Assembly: GCA_038224615.1 (NCBI GenBank)
Contig: JBBRFH010000056.1
Location: 1-15,001, forward strand
DNA from: JBBRFH01 sp038224615
GTDB lineage: Bacteria; Planctomycetota; Phycisphaerae; Tepidisphaerales; Tepidisphaeraceae
Direction: 5' to 3'
Length of the DNA stretch: 15,001 bases
How positions within the stretch are numbered: position 1 is the first letter of the stretch; each line of letters starts with the position of its first letter. Shown piece by piece: positions 6,493 to 13,149 of the stretch. The notes under the pieces were generated by a model, which did no database searches, was not told the origin of the DNA, and saw nothing but the letters and a program-made list of their open reading frames with translations. The position numbers and the translations under genes were made by a program.

Positions 6493-6927
6493 ATGAATCG
6501 CTTTATTCCCACCCTCGCGCTGGGCAGTGCCGCTTTGATCGGTTCAGCATTCTACGCCAATTCCACCAGCGCCCAGGACGCCCGCGCCCCGGTGGTCGCG
6601 ACCGATGCCCGGTCGGCCGACGTCGAGTTCCGCTCGGGAACGGTCGACATCGACAAGACCAGTGGCAAGGAAGCCCTCGTTCCCACGACGATCAGCTTCC
6701 AAGGCCGCCAGGTATTGTCGGCCGAGGTCGTCCTCAAGGGCTTCGACATCCACTACGTCGCCGGCGAACATCCCCTCAACCAGCAGTTGATCCGCTTTGA
6801 AACGGTCCAACTGCAAGGGGAAACGGTGAAATTCGACACCCGCGCCGTCCTCCGCGACAACTCCGGCAAGATGGACGATCCATACTCCGGCCGAGTGGAT
6901 TACGTGGTGATCGCGCGCGTCCGCTAA
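6493..6927 (+). CDS. Small secreted protein, unknown function
   Basis: ATG 6493 is chosen because GGAG (6483-6486) lies 6 bases upstream and the protein then begins with a good signal peptide (MNRFIPTLALGSAALIGSAF, with a likely cut after STSA near residue 27). The frame runs open further upstream from 6370, but that part is basic, lacks a ribosome site and covers the leader. The product has 144 residues. The mature part is a compact beta-rich domain of about 115 residues with the blocks VVLKGFDIHYVAGEHPLNQ, RFETVQLQGETVKFDTRAVL and DDPYSGRVDYVVIARV. The alternating strands recall small beta-sandwich domains such as H-type lectins, but that similarity is only an impression. It is monocistronic by position: an opposing gene lies upstream and repeats lie downstream. 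Location is probably periplasmic or extracellular. Confidence 0.8.
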   Translation: MNRFIPTLALGSAALIGSAFYANSTSAQDARAPVVATDARSADVEFRSGTVDIDKTSGKEALVPTTISFQGRQVLSAEVVLKGFDIHYVAGEHPLNQQLIRFETVQLQGETVKFDTRAVLRDNSGKMDDPYSGRVDYVVIARVR

Positions 6928-6934
6928 GAAATAC

Positions 6935-7115
6935 GGAACCACAGATGACTTGGATTTTCAATGCGATTCATCTGCGTAATCTGCGTAATCTGCGGTTCCT
7001 GCGTTTTCTCGCGAGAGCGCAGATTGGTCGCGAAGAACGAAGGCGCGCGAAGAAGGCCATTGAAACGAAATGTTCCTCTTCGCGATTCTTTGCCCCTTCG
7101 CTCTTGGCGACCAAT
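6935..7115. repeat. Composite palindromic intergenic repeat, copy 1
   Basis: Two adjacent inverted repeats occupy the 250-base gap between genes. Module A has arms GGAACCACAGAT (6935-6946) and ATCTGCGGTTCC (6988-6999), one mismatch, with ATCTGCGTA repeated in tandem at 6970-6987 next to the right arm. Module B has 21-base arms at 7023-7043 and 7095-7115 (ATTGGTCGC... against ...GCGACCAAT) with two mismatches, plus GCGAAGAA-type inner complementarity. Its relative lies at 10929-11084. Translated frames here (NLRNLR, ICVICG) are not genes. Confidence 0.75.
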
Positions 7116-7126
7116 CGGCTCGTTTT

Positions 7127-7155
7127 TTGCTCGATCCGCACGGTCCAACTATAAG
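7127..7155 (+). promoter_or_regulatory. Probable promoter of the six-TM protein gene
   Basis: TTGCTC (7127-7132), a 17-base spacer and TATAAG (7150-7155) resemble a sigma70 promoter; the -10 matches in five of six positions. The start of transcription is expected near 7162, only 17 bases from the ATG. Confidence 0.4.
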
Positions 7156-7159
7156 TAGC

Positions 7160-7177
7160 GGCGGCTCGAAAGCCGCC
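7160..7177 (+). promoter_or_regulatory. Perfect hairpin abutting the start codon
   Basis: GGCGGCT-CGAA-AGCCGCC forms a 7-bp GC-rich stem with a four-base loop and ends one base before ATG 7179. It replaces the expected Shine-Dalgarno region and, with the promoter at 7127-7155, would make up nearly the whole leader. Confidence 0.6.
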
Positions 7178-7178
7178 C

Positions 7179-7871
7179 ATGACAGAGCCCCCGCCGACAC
7201 TGAGCTATCAAGTGACGCCCCCGCAGCGGCGGGTGCGTGCGCCGTGGTGGGTGTGGGTGGTTGTCGTCATCTACGCACTGCTGTTCCTTGCCATGCTCGC
7301 GCTCCCCGCGTGGGTGGCATTCGACTGGCGCGGGAACAGCGACACCGAGTTCATCGGGGCAGTCTGCACGATTATCGCGATCCTGGCGGCGTGCGGCTTG
7401 GCGCTGATGTTCACGCCGGTGCGCCAGGCGCGCCAACGGCCATTGACGCGGAAAAGCGTCCTCATTCCTCTGATCGCCAGCGGGTTGCTCTTGGGCGTGC
7501 TGATGAGCGCCGCCGGGTTCGCCGTTGCCGAGTTAGCGAAAGCTGGCGACGCCTTTTACTGGGCCGCGGTAATCGGCGGCGGCGTGGTGTGGATCGGCTG
7601 GTCGATCGTGCTGTGGCTGGCGACGCGCACCAACGAGCCGACATCGCTCGCGGTGCGACTGCACCGCTGGCTGCTGCTGGGAAGCGTCGCCGAACTGCTG
7701 ATCGCCGTCTCCTCGCACATCATCGTCCGCCGGCGCACCGAATGCTGCGCCGGCATCATGACCGGAACCGCGATCTGCACCGGCGTGCTGGTGATGATCG
7801 TCGCCTTCGGGCCGAGCGTTCTGCTGCTGTATCTCAAGCGGACCAGGCAGATTTCCAACGGCCGGCCATGA
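7179..7871 (+). CDS. Six-TM integral membrane protein, unknown function
   Basis: The 230-residue product starts with a proline-rich cytoplasmic tail (MTEPPPTLSYQVTPPQRR). Hydrophobic segments lie at about 24-46, 57-79, 93-115, 126-148, 163-182 and 194-218. A striking charged and cysteine motif, SHIIVRRRTECCAGIMTG (179-196), lies between the last two TM segments and looks like a conserved functional loop. I recall similar R-R-R-x-x-C-C-A-G membrane proteins in Planctomycetes and relatives, all uncharacterised. No transporter or enzyme family is recognised. No Shine-Dalgarno is seen; a stable hairpin touches the ATG. ATG 7179 is the only start that keeps the N-terminal tail. It is convergent with the ABC permease gene, with a long inverted repeat between them. 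Confidence 0.8.
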   Translation: MTEPPPTLSYQVTPPQRRVRAPWWVWVVVVIYALLFLAMLALPAWVAFDWRGNSDTEFIGAVCTIIAILAACGLALMFTPVRQARQRPLTRKSVLIPLIASGLLLGVLMSAAGFAVAELAKAGDAFYWAAVIGGGVVWIGWSIVLWLATRTNEPTSLAVRLHRWLLLGSVAELLIAVSSHIIVRRRTECCAGIMTGTAICTGVLVMIVAFGPSVLLLYLKRTRQISNGRP

Positions 7872-7881
7872 ACGAAGGAGC

Positions 7882-7954
7882 GTGTGGCGTGATGAGTGTG
7901 TCGTGAGAAAGACAGAAGTGCTGCATTTCTCACGTCACACTCATCACGCCACAC
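7882..7954. repeat. 29-bp near-perfect inverted repeat between convergent genes
   Basis: The left arm 7882-7910 (begins GTGTGGCGTGATGAGTGTG) and right arm 7926-7954 are complementary in 28 of 29 positions. The single mismatch is T7901 against T7935. The loop is 15 bases (7911-7925). It starts 10 bases after the six-TM gene stop and ends 11 bases before the permease stop. It may act as a bidirectional transcription barrier or be a mobile REP-type element; no T-run follows either arm. Confidence 0.85.
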
Positions 7955-7965
7955 AATTCGCCGCT

Positions 7966-9348
7966 TCAGCCGCGGAGGATCCAGCCGATCAGTTCGCGTA
8001 TCGAAGCCGGGCGGCCGACCAGGAGAAAACCGGCGCGGAAGACGCGGCCGGCGACCCAGACCAAGACGATCGTCATTAAGCCGCTGAGAATCACCGCAGC
8101 AATCGGGTGCCACCACGGCGGAGCAGGCGGGATGCCCAGGCGCATCATCATCACCATCGGTGCCGACAGCGGGAAGAACGTGCCCGCCTGGGCGATTAAC
8201 CCGTGCGGGTCGCTGAGGATCGGACCGATCAGGAACATCGGCAGCACGACGATCAGCATCATCGGCGTGACCAGCGCCTGCGCTTCCTTGATATTGGTGG
8301 CGGCGGCGCCGGCGACGACAAAAAGCGCGCCGTACATCAGACTGGCGACGATCGTGAAGACCACAAACCATCCCAGCAGCGCCGGCGACAGCAGGTGCAG
8401 CACGCCGAGCTGCCGCGCGACGACGAACGCGCCGCTGACATAAATCACGCCCAGCGTCAGCGACGTCGCCACCCCGCCGAGCAGCTTGCCCATCATCAAC
8501 TGGAACGGCGAGACGCTGCCCAGCAGCACCTCGGCGATGCGGAGCTGTTTTTCCTCGATGATGTTCGTCGTCAACGGGCTGGCACCCACCAGCACGACGA
8601 TGAACATCAGCATCACCATCACGATCGGCATAATGATGATGACGATTTCGTTCTTACGCGGCTCGAAGGTGACGACATTGGTGACCGGGTCTTTCTCGGC
8701 CAGCCCGCGCGGGACGACCAGCGAGCCGGCCAGTTGCGTGATGGCGTCGATCGTCACCTGCGACTGGTTCAGCCGCGCCGACACGATGCGGGGTTGCAGC
8801 GTCTGCTGCACGAACTCGCGCAGCTCGGTGTAGGTCGGGCGATTCGTCGTGTAGTAAACGAGACTGTCGGGGTCGTTGAGCGCTTCGATTGCGGCGTAAG
8901 GATCGCTGCGATCAGGCAGCGCCATCGGCTGCGTCGACGGCTCCTTCTGCTTTGGCGACAACACGTCCGGGCCGATCTCCACCATCGCCATCAGCTCGCC
9001 GCCGCGAATCTGCTCCGACGCCCTAAAGCGCGCGGCATCGACGTCGGACGCTTCGACGACGGCCAGTTCGAATTTGGGCTTCGTCTGGTGGCCGGTCTTC
9101 TCGTCGACGATGGATTTATTGCGGCGCTCGGCGGCGCGGAGCAGGAGCGCGGAAAGTTGCTGGTCCGGCGAGCGGTCGATGACGGCGCATTTCTTCGTCG
9201 AGAGGTCGACGATGTCCCTGGTCAACGTCTGGATGATGATCCCGCCAGCCATCAGCAGGGGCATGAGAATCACGCCGACGATGAAGCCCTTGGTCTTCAC
9301 GGCGGCCATGAACTCGCGGCGGGCGATGACGAGCGTCTTGCCGGTCAT
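7966..9348 (-). CDS. ABC-2 type permease, NatB-like
   Basis: Membrane half of an ABC exporter in the cytoplasmic membrane, 460 residues. Topology is that of the ABC2_membrane_3/NatB group: a first TM at about 21-43, a large external domain (about 44-232), then TM segments at about 235-257, 294-316, 325-350, 360-380 and 413-435. The coupling region IIEEKQLRIAEVLLGSVSPFQLMMGKLLGG (263-292) is the family hallmark. NatAB exports sodium in Bacillus, but most homologues have unknown substrates, so sodium export is not claimed. The start ATG 9348 overlaps the stop of the ATPase gene by four bases (ATGA), meaning translational coupling and a 1:1 pair. The chain looks complete; the stop is at 7966, facing the long inverted repeat. 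Confidence 0.93.
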   Translation of the reverse strand: MTGKTLVIARREFMAAVKTKGFIVGVILMPLLMAGGIIIQTLTRDIVDLSTKKCAVIDRSPDQQLSALLLRAAERRNKSIVDEKTGHQTKPKFELAVVEASDVDAARFRASEQIRGGELMAMVEIGPDVLSPKQKEPSTQPMALPDRSDPYAAIEALNDPDSLVYYTTNRPTYTELREFVQQTLQPRIVSARLNQSQVTIDAITQLAGSLVVPRGLAEKDPVTNVVTFEPRKNEIVIIIMPIVMVMLMFIVVLVGASPLTTNIIEEKQLRIAEVLLGSVSPFQLMMGKLLGGVATSLTLGVIYVSGAFVVARQLGVLHLLSPALLGWFVVFTIVASLMYGALFVVAGAAATNIKEAQALVTPMMLIVVLPMFLIGPILSDPHGLIAQAGTFFPLSAPMVMMMRLGIPPAPPWWHPIAAVILSGLMTIVLVWVAGRVFRAGFLLVGRPASIRELIGWILRG

Positions 9349-10259
9349 GCGCTGGCCTCCGCCTCGGCGCCGGGACCGGCGATGCGCACAAAAATGTCGT
9401 GCAGGCTGGGGTGCGCGATCTCAAACAGAGCGATCGGCCCGGCCGACTGAAGCTGCCGCAGCACCTCCTGCGGGTCGGCCTCGCGCATCAGATGCAGTTC
9501 GGTATACCTTCCGAAATCGCTGACGCGTTCGACGCCGCGCAGCATTCCCGGCACCCGCGCCCCGCCGCTCAGGCGTACACGCACGGTGTCGACCGCGTAC
9601 TGCTGTTGAATCTGCTGCACGGTGCCGTCGAGCACTTTCTTGCCCTTGTGGATCATCACGATGCTGTCGCACATCCGCTCGGCCACGCCCATGTCGTGCG
9701 TGCTGAAAAGCACCGTCGTACCCTGGCGGCGCAGCTCGAGGATCGCGTCGCGCAACACGTCGGCGTTGACCGGATCAAGCCCGCTGAACGGCTCGTCGAG
9801 CAACACCAGCCGGGGCTTGGCCAGCAGGACGGCGATGAGTTGGATCTTCTGCGTCTGGCCTTTGGACAGCGTCTGCACGCGCCGCTTGGCGACGCCGGGG
9901 AGCTGCAGGCGATCGAGCCAGTCGTTGATCTCGGCGGAGGTGGGCTTGTGGCCTTTGAGCTGGGAAAGGTAGGTCAGCACCTCGTCGATGCGCATCGACT
10001 TATAGAGCATCCGTTCTTCGGGCAGATACCCCACGCGGTCGTCGGCCGGCCCGTGCTGCGCGTCGCCGAGCACGACGACGCGGCCGTGATCGGGGGCGTA
10101 GATGCGCATGATCATGCGCAGGGTCGTCGTCTTGCCGCTCCCGTTGGGACCGATGAACCCGCACAGCGCGCCGTCGGGGACGATCAGCGAAAGGTCATCG
10201 ACCGCGACAAAGTCGCCGCCGAAGATCTTGCGGACTTGGTGGAGTTCGATCGCGGGCAT
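9345..10259 (-). CDS. ABC transporter ATP-binding protein, NatA-like
   Basis: ATPase subunit that powers the permease encoded directly downstream, 304 residues from ATG 10259. The same frame is open to 10598, but homology begins at MPAIELHQVRKIFG. Motifs are Walker A GPNGSGKT (37-44), GYLPEER at the Q-loop position (77-83; Glu replaces Gln, common in this NatA branch), signature LSKGQ (131-135), Walker B LVLLDEP (151-157), D-loop SGLD and H-loop His188. The 85-residue C-terminal extension after about 220 is typical of NatA/CcmA-type exporters. It overlaps the permease by ATGA. No strong Shine-Dalgarno is seen. The lipoprotein gene 110 bases upstream reads the same way and may share the transcript. 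Confidence 0.94.
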   Translation of the reverse strand: MPAIELHQVRKIFGGDFVAVDDLSLIVPDGALCGFIGPNGSGKTTTLRMIMRIYAPDHGRVVVLGDAQHGPADDRVGYLPEERMLYKSMRIDEVLTYLSQLKGHKPTSAEINDWLDRLQLPGVAKRRVQTLSKGQTQKIQLIAVLLAKPRLVLLDEPFSGLDPVNADVLRDAILELRRQGTTVLFSTHDMGVAERMCDSIVMIHKGKKVLDGTVQQIQQQYAVDTVRVRLSGGARVPGMLRGVERVSDFGRYTELHLMREADPQEVLRQLQSAGPIALFEIAHPSLHDIFVRIAGPGAEAEASA

Positions 10260-10301
10260 GTCGGGTCCAGCAATGACTCTCGCATGAGCCACCGATCGCG
10301 C

Positions 10302-10348
10302 CAATCTGGTCCCTGCCCCTTTGGGGGAGGTTAGGGGGAAAGGAACAG
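10302..10348. repeat. C/G-homopurine inverted segment, possible degenerate dispersed repeat
   Basis: The sequence around CCCCTTTGGGGGAGG and TTAGGGGGAAAGG, in the gap between the lipoprotein and ATPase genes, resembles a widespread 'cccctaacctcccccaaagggg' intergenic sequence that I recall from environmental genomes. The hairpin (CCCCtttGGGG) is short. This is a tentative call. Confidence 0.3.
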
Positions 10349-10369
10349 GAGGCGCCTCGCACGCAGGCG

Positions 10370-10849
10370 TCAGTCCGCGGGGCCGGTGCGGACGTCGTAG
10401 AGTTTGCCGTCGCGGTAGAGTTCGATCTTGTTGACCAGGATCGGCTCGCGCTTGAACCACGCGCCGTTGCTGGTGGGGAACCATTGTCCCTTGTCGTCGT
10501 AGAACATCTGCAGGTCCATGACCTTGGGGATCTTCGCTTCGATGCGCGGGAGGAAGACGACGTGCGAGCCGTTGAGCCAGACTTCGACGTTGGTCCACTC
10601 GGTGTCCGAGAGGTTCACGAGGCGAACGATGTCGGTGACGTAATTGACCTCCGCCCGCGCCAACGCCTGACCGCCACGCTCGGCGTCGGCCTTGTATGGG
10701 AACCGCTTGGCGGCATCCGCGGCGAACTCGGCGGCGGTCTTCTGGAGCGCGGCATCACTGTTGGGCAACAGCGAAGGCCGTCCGGCGCAGCCGCCAAGAA
10801 GGGTAAGTGTGGCGAGTGAAACGATTGCAGCAGTCAGCAGACGAGTCAT
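10370..10849 (-). CDS. Lipoprotein, unknown function
   Basis: The start ATG 10849 is fixed by AAGGAG 8 bases upstream and by a lipoprotein signal peptide, MTRLLTAAIVSLATLTLLGGC, with lipobox LGGC and acylated Cys21. The upstream extension of the frame runs through a palindromic repeat and is not coding. The product has 159 residues. After a helical stretch (about 30-65) comes a beta-rich domain with NLSDTEWTNVEVWLNG, FLPRIEAKIPKVMDL and IELYRDGKLYDV. It resembles small uncharacterised planctomycete lipoproteins with an 'N-V-x-V-W-(L/V)-N-G' strand (memory only). After G19-G20 the mature +2 residue is Ala, not Asp, so outer-membrane sorting is plausible. It lies just upstream of and co-directional with the ABC exporter genes, suggesting an operon, although 110 bases separate them. 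Confidence 0.82.
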   Translation of the reverse strand: MTRLLTAAIVSLATLTLLGGCAGRPSLLPNSDAALQKTAAEFAADAAKRFPYKADAERGGQALARAEVNYVTDIVRLVNLSDTEWTNVEVWLNGSHVVFLPRIEAKIPKVMDLQMFYDDKGQWFPTSNGAWFKREPILVNKIELYRDGKLYDVRTGPAD

Positions 10850-10928
10850 CGGGGGAACTCCTTTTCCTATGATGATGTCCGCGATTATTACCAGATCGCC
10901 GGGGAATGAAAGAGGCGAAGGCAGGCAC

Positions 10929-11084
10929 GAAATCGCGAAGGCGCGAAGGACGCGAAGAATAGAAGTGCCTTGGAACCACAGATTGCACAGATTCCGCAGA
11001 TTCAAAAAGAGCCAATCTGTGAAATCTGTGCAATCTGTGGTTCCAGTTTCTCTTGGCGTTTTCTTCGCGCCTTTGGCGCTGTCG
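10929..11084. repeat. Composite palindromic intergenic repeat, copy 2
   Basis: The 364-base gap before the porin gene is mostly this element. The core arms 10972-10993 and 11023-11044 are perfectly complementary over 22 bases (GGAACCACAGATTG... inward), with a further CAGATT/AATCTG pair inside. Outside them, purine-rich CGCGAAGGCGCGAAGG...CGCGAAGAA (10933-10958) faces TTCTTCGCGCCTTTGGCGC...CGCG (11061-11084), imperfectly complementary. The modules match copy 1 at 6935-7115, but here B encloses A. Its frames (NLCNLW, TDFTD) are spurious. Between 10850 and 10928 only the lipoprotein upstream region is present. Confidence 0.8.
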
Positions 11085-11126
11085 CGGTTCGCAAGCGCGT
11101 TGGTTCGGCTTGACGGCCTCAAAGCG

Positions 11127-11158
11127 AACGCGGCGGGCGCACCCGCGCCCGCCGCGTT
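11127..11158 (-). terminator. Terminator-like hairpin after first porin gene
   Basis: A perfect 14-bp stem pairs AACGCGGCGGGCGC (11127-11140) with 11145-11158 and closes a four-base loop. It lies 55 bases beyond the porin stop. The T-tract on the minus side is weak (TCGCTTTG), so it may act as an imperfect terminator or 3' stabiliser. Confidence 0.6.
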
Positions 11159-11213
11159 CTGGATGTCTGCATTCGATCCGCCTGCGCACGCGATCATGCG
11201 CGAGCGATCGTGA

Positions 11214-12536
11214 TCAGAACACGATCTGGAACTGTGCCCGCAGCGCGAACTGGTCGTCCGTGCCGGCGAGGTAGCCCAGGCCGGTGGCGGCCGAGTTGCT
11301 GAGCGGAACGCCGTTCGGCAGGTAGTTGAGGTCGAGCGTGAACTTCACGCCATGACCGTACGACCCGTTCTCGCCGAAGTAGTAGTTCACACCGGCGGTC
11401 AGTTCATGGAAGGTGTCTTCGCCGTTGACTTCGTTGTCGAGCATGACGACCGAGTAGCGGGCGAAGGGTTCCCAATTCGGCGTCACCAGGTAGCCGACCT
11501 GCGCCAGCCCGCCGTAGTTGTTCGCCGAGGCGCCGCCGCCGTCGACGTTGTTGTAAAGCAGTGCCGCGTAGGCGCTCAGGCCTTGCGTGCTCTCGTATTG
11601 CCCGTCGATCGTGACGCGGGTGACATTGGCGTCGCCGTTCTCGCTGAAGTCGGCGCCGCCGCCGACCACGAGCAGGTCTTCCTTCGATCCCTTGGCGGTG
11701 AAGTCCGAGTAAGCGGACCAGTCGCCGAACACCTTGTACTCAAGCCGACCGCTGAAGCCGAAGTTGCCGTCGACGCGGGACGTCGCGTCCGGGCCGTCGC
11801 TGTCGCGGAAGTCGGTGTTCTTGGAGTTGTCCCCGTCATGGAACGCCACCGCAGCGCGGATGGGGAGATCGGCCTGGCCGTAGATGAACTCGGCGCCCTG
11901 GACGCGATCGGTCACGGTGCCGCCCAACGCGGCATCCGCGAGCGAACGCTCGACGGTCAGTTGCTTGGCATCGCCGACGTCGCCTTCGTGGACCCACGAG
12001 TTACGGAACTGGCCGGCCTTGATCGTGTAGGGAGTGCCATCGAAGTTGTAGCTCGCCCAGGCGTCGAGGATGGTCGTGGTCCCGCCGTTGCGGGCCGAGT
12101 CCCAGACGAAGCTGTACTTGAGGTTCTTGGTGAAGGCGTTGCCGTCAAGCCTCAACCGGACGCGGCGGAGTTCAAAGCCGTTCTGCAGCGAATCGCCTGC
12201 GTCGGCGGTGTCGGCAAAGTTGGTGATGTTGCGGAACTGGAACTGAATGCCCGGCTGCAACATGAATTTGCCATCGGCCGACTGGATCTTGAAGCCCTTG
12301 TCGTAGCCGGCGGTGAAACCCTGCGTCTGCAGGAGCTGCGAACGCGTCGTCGCGTCCGTCTGGACGGCGGCCGACGTCGTGGTGGCCTGATCCTTGGCCT
12401 CCAGCGCGGCGAGGCGACGCTGCAGGGTGTTGATTTCGGACTTGACGTCCTGGGGCGAATCCTCCGCCGCCTGAGCGAACCCGGAAACCGATGCGACAAC
12501 AACCGCCGCAGCGGCAATAGCGAGAGACCGACGCAT
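11214..12536 (-). CDS. Outer-membrane porin, OprP/OprO (phosphate-selective porin) family
   Basis: A 440-residue trimeric-type porin of the outer membrane. ATG 12536 has AAGGAG 8 bases upstream and a Sec signal peptide (MRRSLAIAAAAVVVASVSGFAQA). Residues about 27-50 (DSPQDVKSEINTLQRRLAALEAK) form a short coiled coil, as in planctomycete porins of this class. Then come alternating amphipathic strands, beginning with the conserved SADGKFMLQPGIQFQFRNIT and ELRRVRLRLDGNAF, and a C-terminal ...ALRAQFQIVF ending in Phe, the usual BAM recognition residue. Family membership rests on this layout; phosphate or polyphosphate selectivity cannot be read from the sequence. It is a paralogue of the gene at 13150-14484. 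It has its own promoter region, a leader of about 245 nt, and a hairpin after the stop. Confidence 0.87.
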   Translation of the reverse strand: MRRSLAIAAAAVVVASVSGFAQAAEDSPQDVKSEINTLQRRLAALEAKDQATTTSAAVQTDATTRSQLLQTQGFTAGYDKGFKIQSADGKFMLQPGIQFQFRNITNFADTADAGDSLQNGFELRRVRLRLDGNAFTKNLKYSFVWDSARNGGTTTILDAWASYNFDGTPYTIKAGQFRNSWVHEGDVGDAKQLTVERSLADAALGGTVTDRVQGAEFIYGQADLPIRAAVAFHDGDNSKNTDFRDSDGPDATSRVDGNFGFSGRLEYKVFGDWSAYSDFTAKGSKEDLLVVGGGADFSENGDANVTRVTIDGQYESTQGLSAYAALLYNNVDGGGASANNYGGLAQVGYLVTPNWEPFARYSVVMLDNEVNGEDTFHELTAGVNYYFGENGSYGHGVKFTLDLNYLPNGVPLSNSAATGLGYLAGTDDQFALRAQFQIVF

Positions 12537-12585
12537 ACGCAATGCTCCTTCCAAAGCGGCCGCACTAACCGGGCGACCCAAACGT

Positions 12586-12605
12586 GCCGCACGAAAATGT
12601 GCGGC
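12586..12605 (-). promoter_or_regulatory. Hairpin in the porin leader
   Basis: GCCGCAC and GTGCGGC form a 7-bp stem with a six-base loop, 50 bases upstream of the first porin ATG on the transcribed strand. It could protect the 5' UTR. The rest of 12537-12779 shows no gene. Confidence 0.45.
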
Positions 12606-12779
12606 GGAGATACTCCCGACCAATCCACTGACAAAAAAACGAAAGCGGCAGAACAACTGCAAAGGCGTGCGATCGGTCAGCGACAACAACGCGACAACGC
12701 CGTCGTCATCACGCAAGAGAAACGAATCTCGTCCGAGCGACCGACCCTCGTGGTCGGCAACCTGACCTGCCCGTCACGC

Positions 12780-12814
12780 CTATTAAATAGTAAATCTATA
12801 GATTTGCTCTTTAA
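12780..12814 (-). promoter_or_regulatory. AT-rich porin promoter region with two palindromes
   Basis: This 35-base AT-rich island stands out in GC-rich DNA. It contains the perfect 14-bp palindrome AAATCTATAGATTT (12792-12805) and, directly beside it, CTATT-A-AATAG (12780-12790). On the minus strand TTTAAT (12782-12787) can serve as a -10 box with AGAGCA 17 bases upstream, which places the larger palindrome between the -35 and -10, a usual repressor position. The regulator is unknown. Confidence 0.45.
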
Positions 12815-12932
12815 CCCTCGTCCGGCCACACAGTCACTCACTGCGGATCCAACCGGACCAGACTGTTACCGCTGACATATCGGCAAATACCGGTCGTGAA
12901 CGCCACCCTGAATCAATCGCCGATTGCAACGG

Positions 12933-12952
12933 GGACCGAAGTCCTTTTTTTT
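12933..12952 (+). terminator. Possible plus-strand terminator (short stem plus T8)
   Basis: GGAC-CGAA-GTCC followed by eight T residues (12945-12952); two G-T pairs can lengthen the stem. No plus-strand gene precedes it, so if used it would end a non-coding transcript. On the other strand the same bases read GGAC-TTCG-GTCC, a very stable tetraloop. Confidence 0.35.
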
Positions 12953-13064
12953 CGGGTTGCTTCGGGCGTTTCTATCGGACGTGCCTTGGTCCAACTCGGC
13001 AAAACGCGCCCACGCTCCGGCGGAGCGGTGAGCGCTGCACGGGTGGTCCGAAATCGGCGCGCAC

Positions 13065-13106
13065 AAAAAACCGACCGAGTCGGGTGTCGTGTCCCGGCTC
13101 GGTCGG
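13065..13106 (-). terminator. Rho-independent terminator of second porin gene
   Basis: A 14-bp stem pairs 13071-13084 with 13093-13106 (CCGACCGAG core, one G-U in RNA), with an eight-base loop, followed on the minus strand by six T residues (13065-13070). It lies 44 bases after the porin stop and separates it from the first porin gene. Confidence 0.93.
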
Positions 13107-13149
13107 ATGAAGCTGCGATTCTGCGTGGCGCGAGTCGCGCCACGGGCGC

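Noticed and set aside
6924..7200. Several short frames in the repeat (NLRNLR, ICVICG, ITQITQ peptides)
   Set aside because: They are translations of a palindromic repeat in all frames, not genes.
8203..9450. 415-codon plus-strand frame rich in His, Asp and Arg
   Set aside because: Antisense to the ABC permease, which has clear TM segments and the coupling motif.
10850..11197. Upstream extension of the lipoprotein frame
   Set aside because: It runs through repeat copy 2. The lipobox signal peptide and AAGGAG fix the start at 10849.
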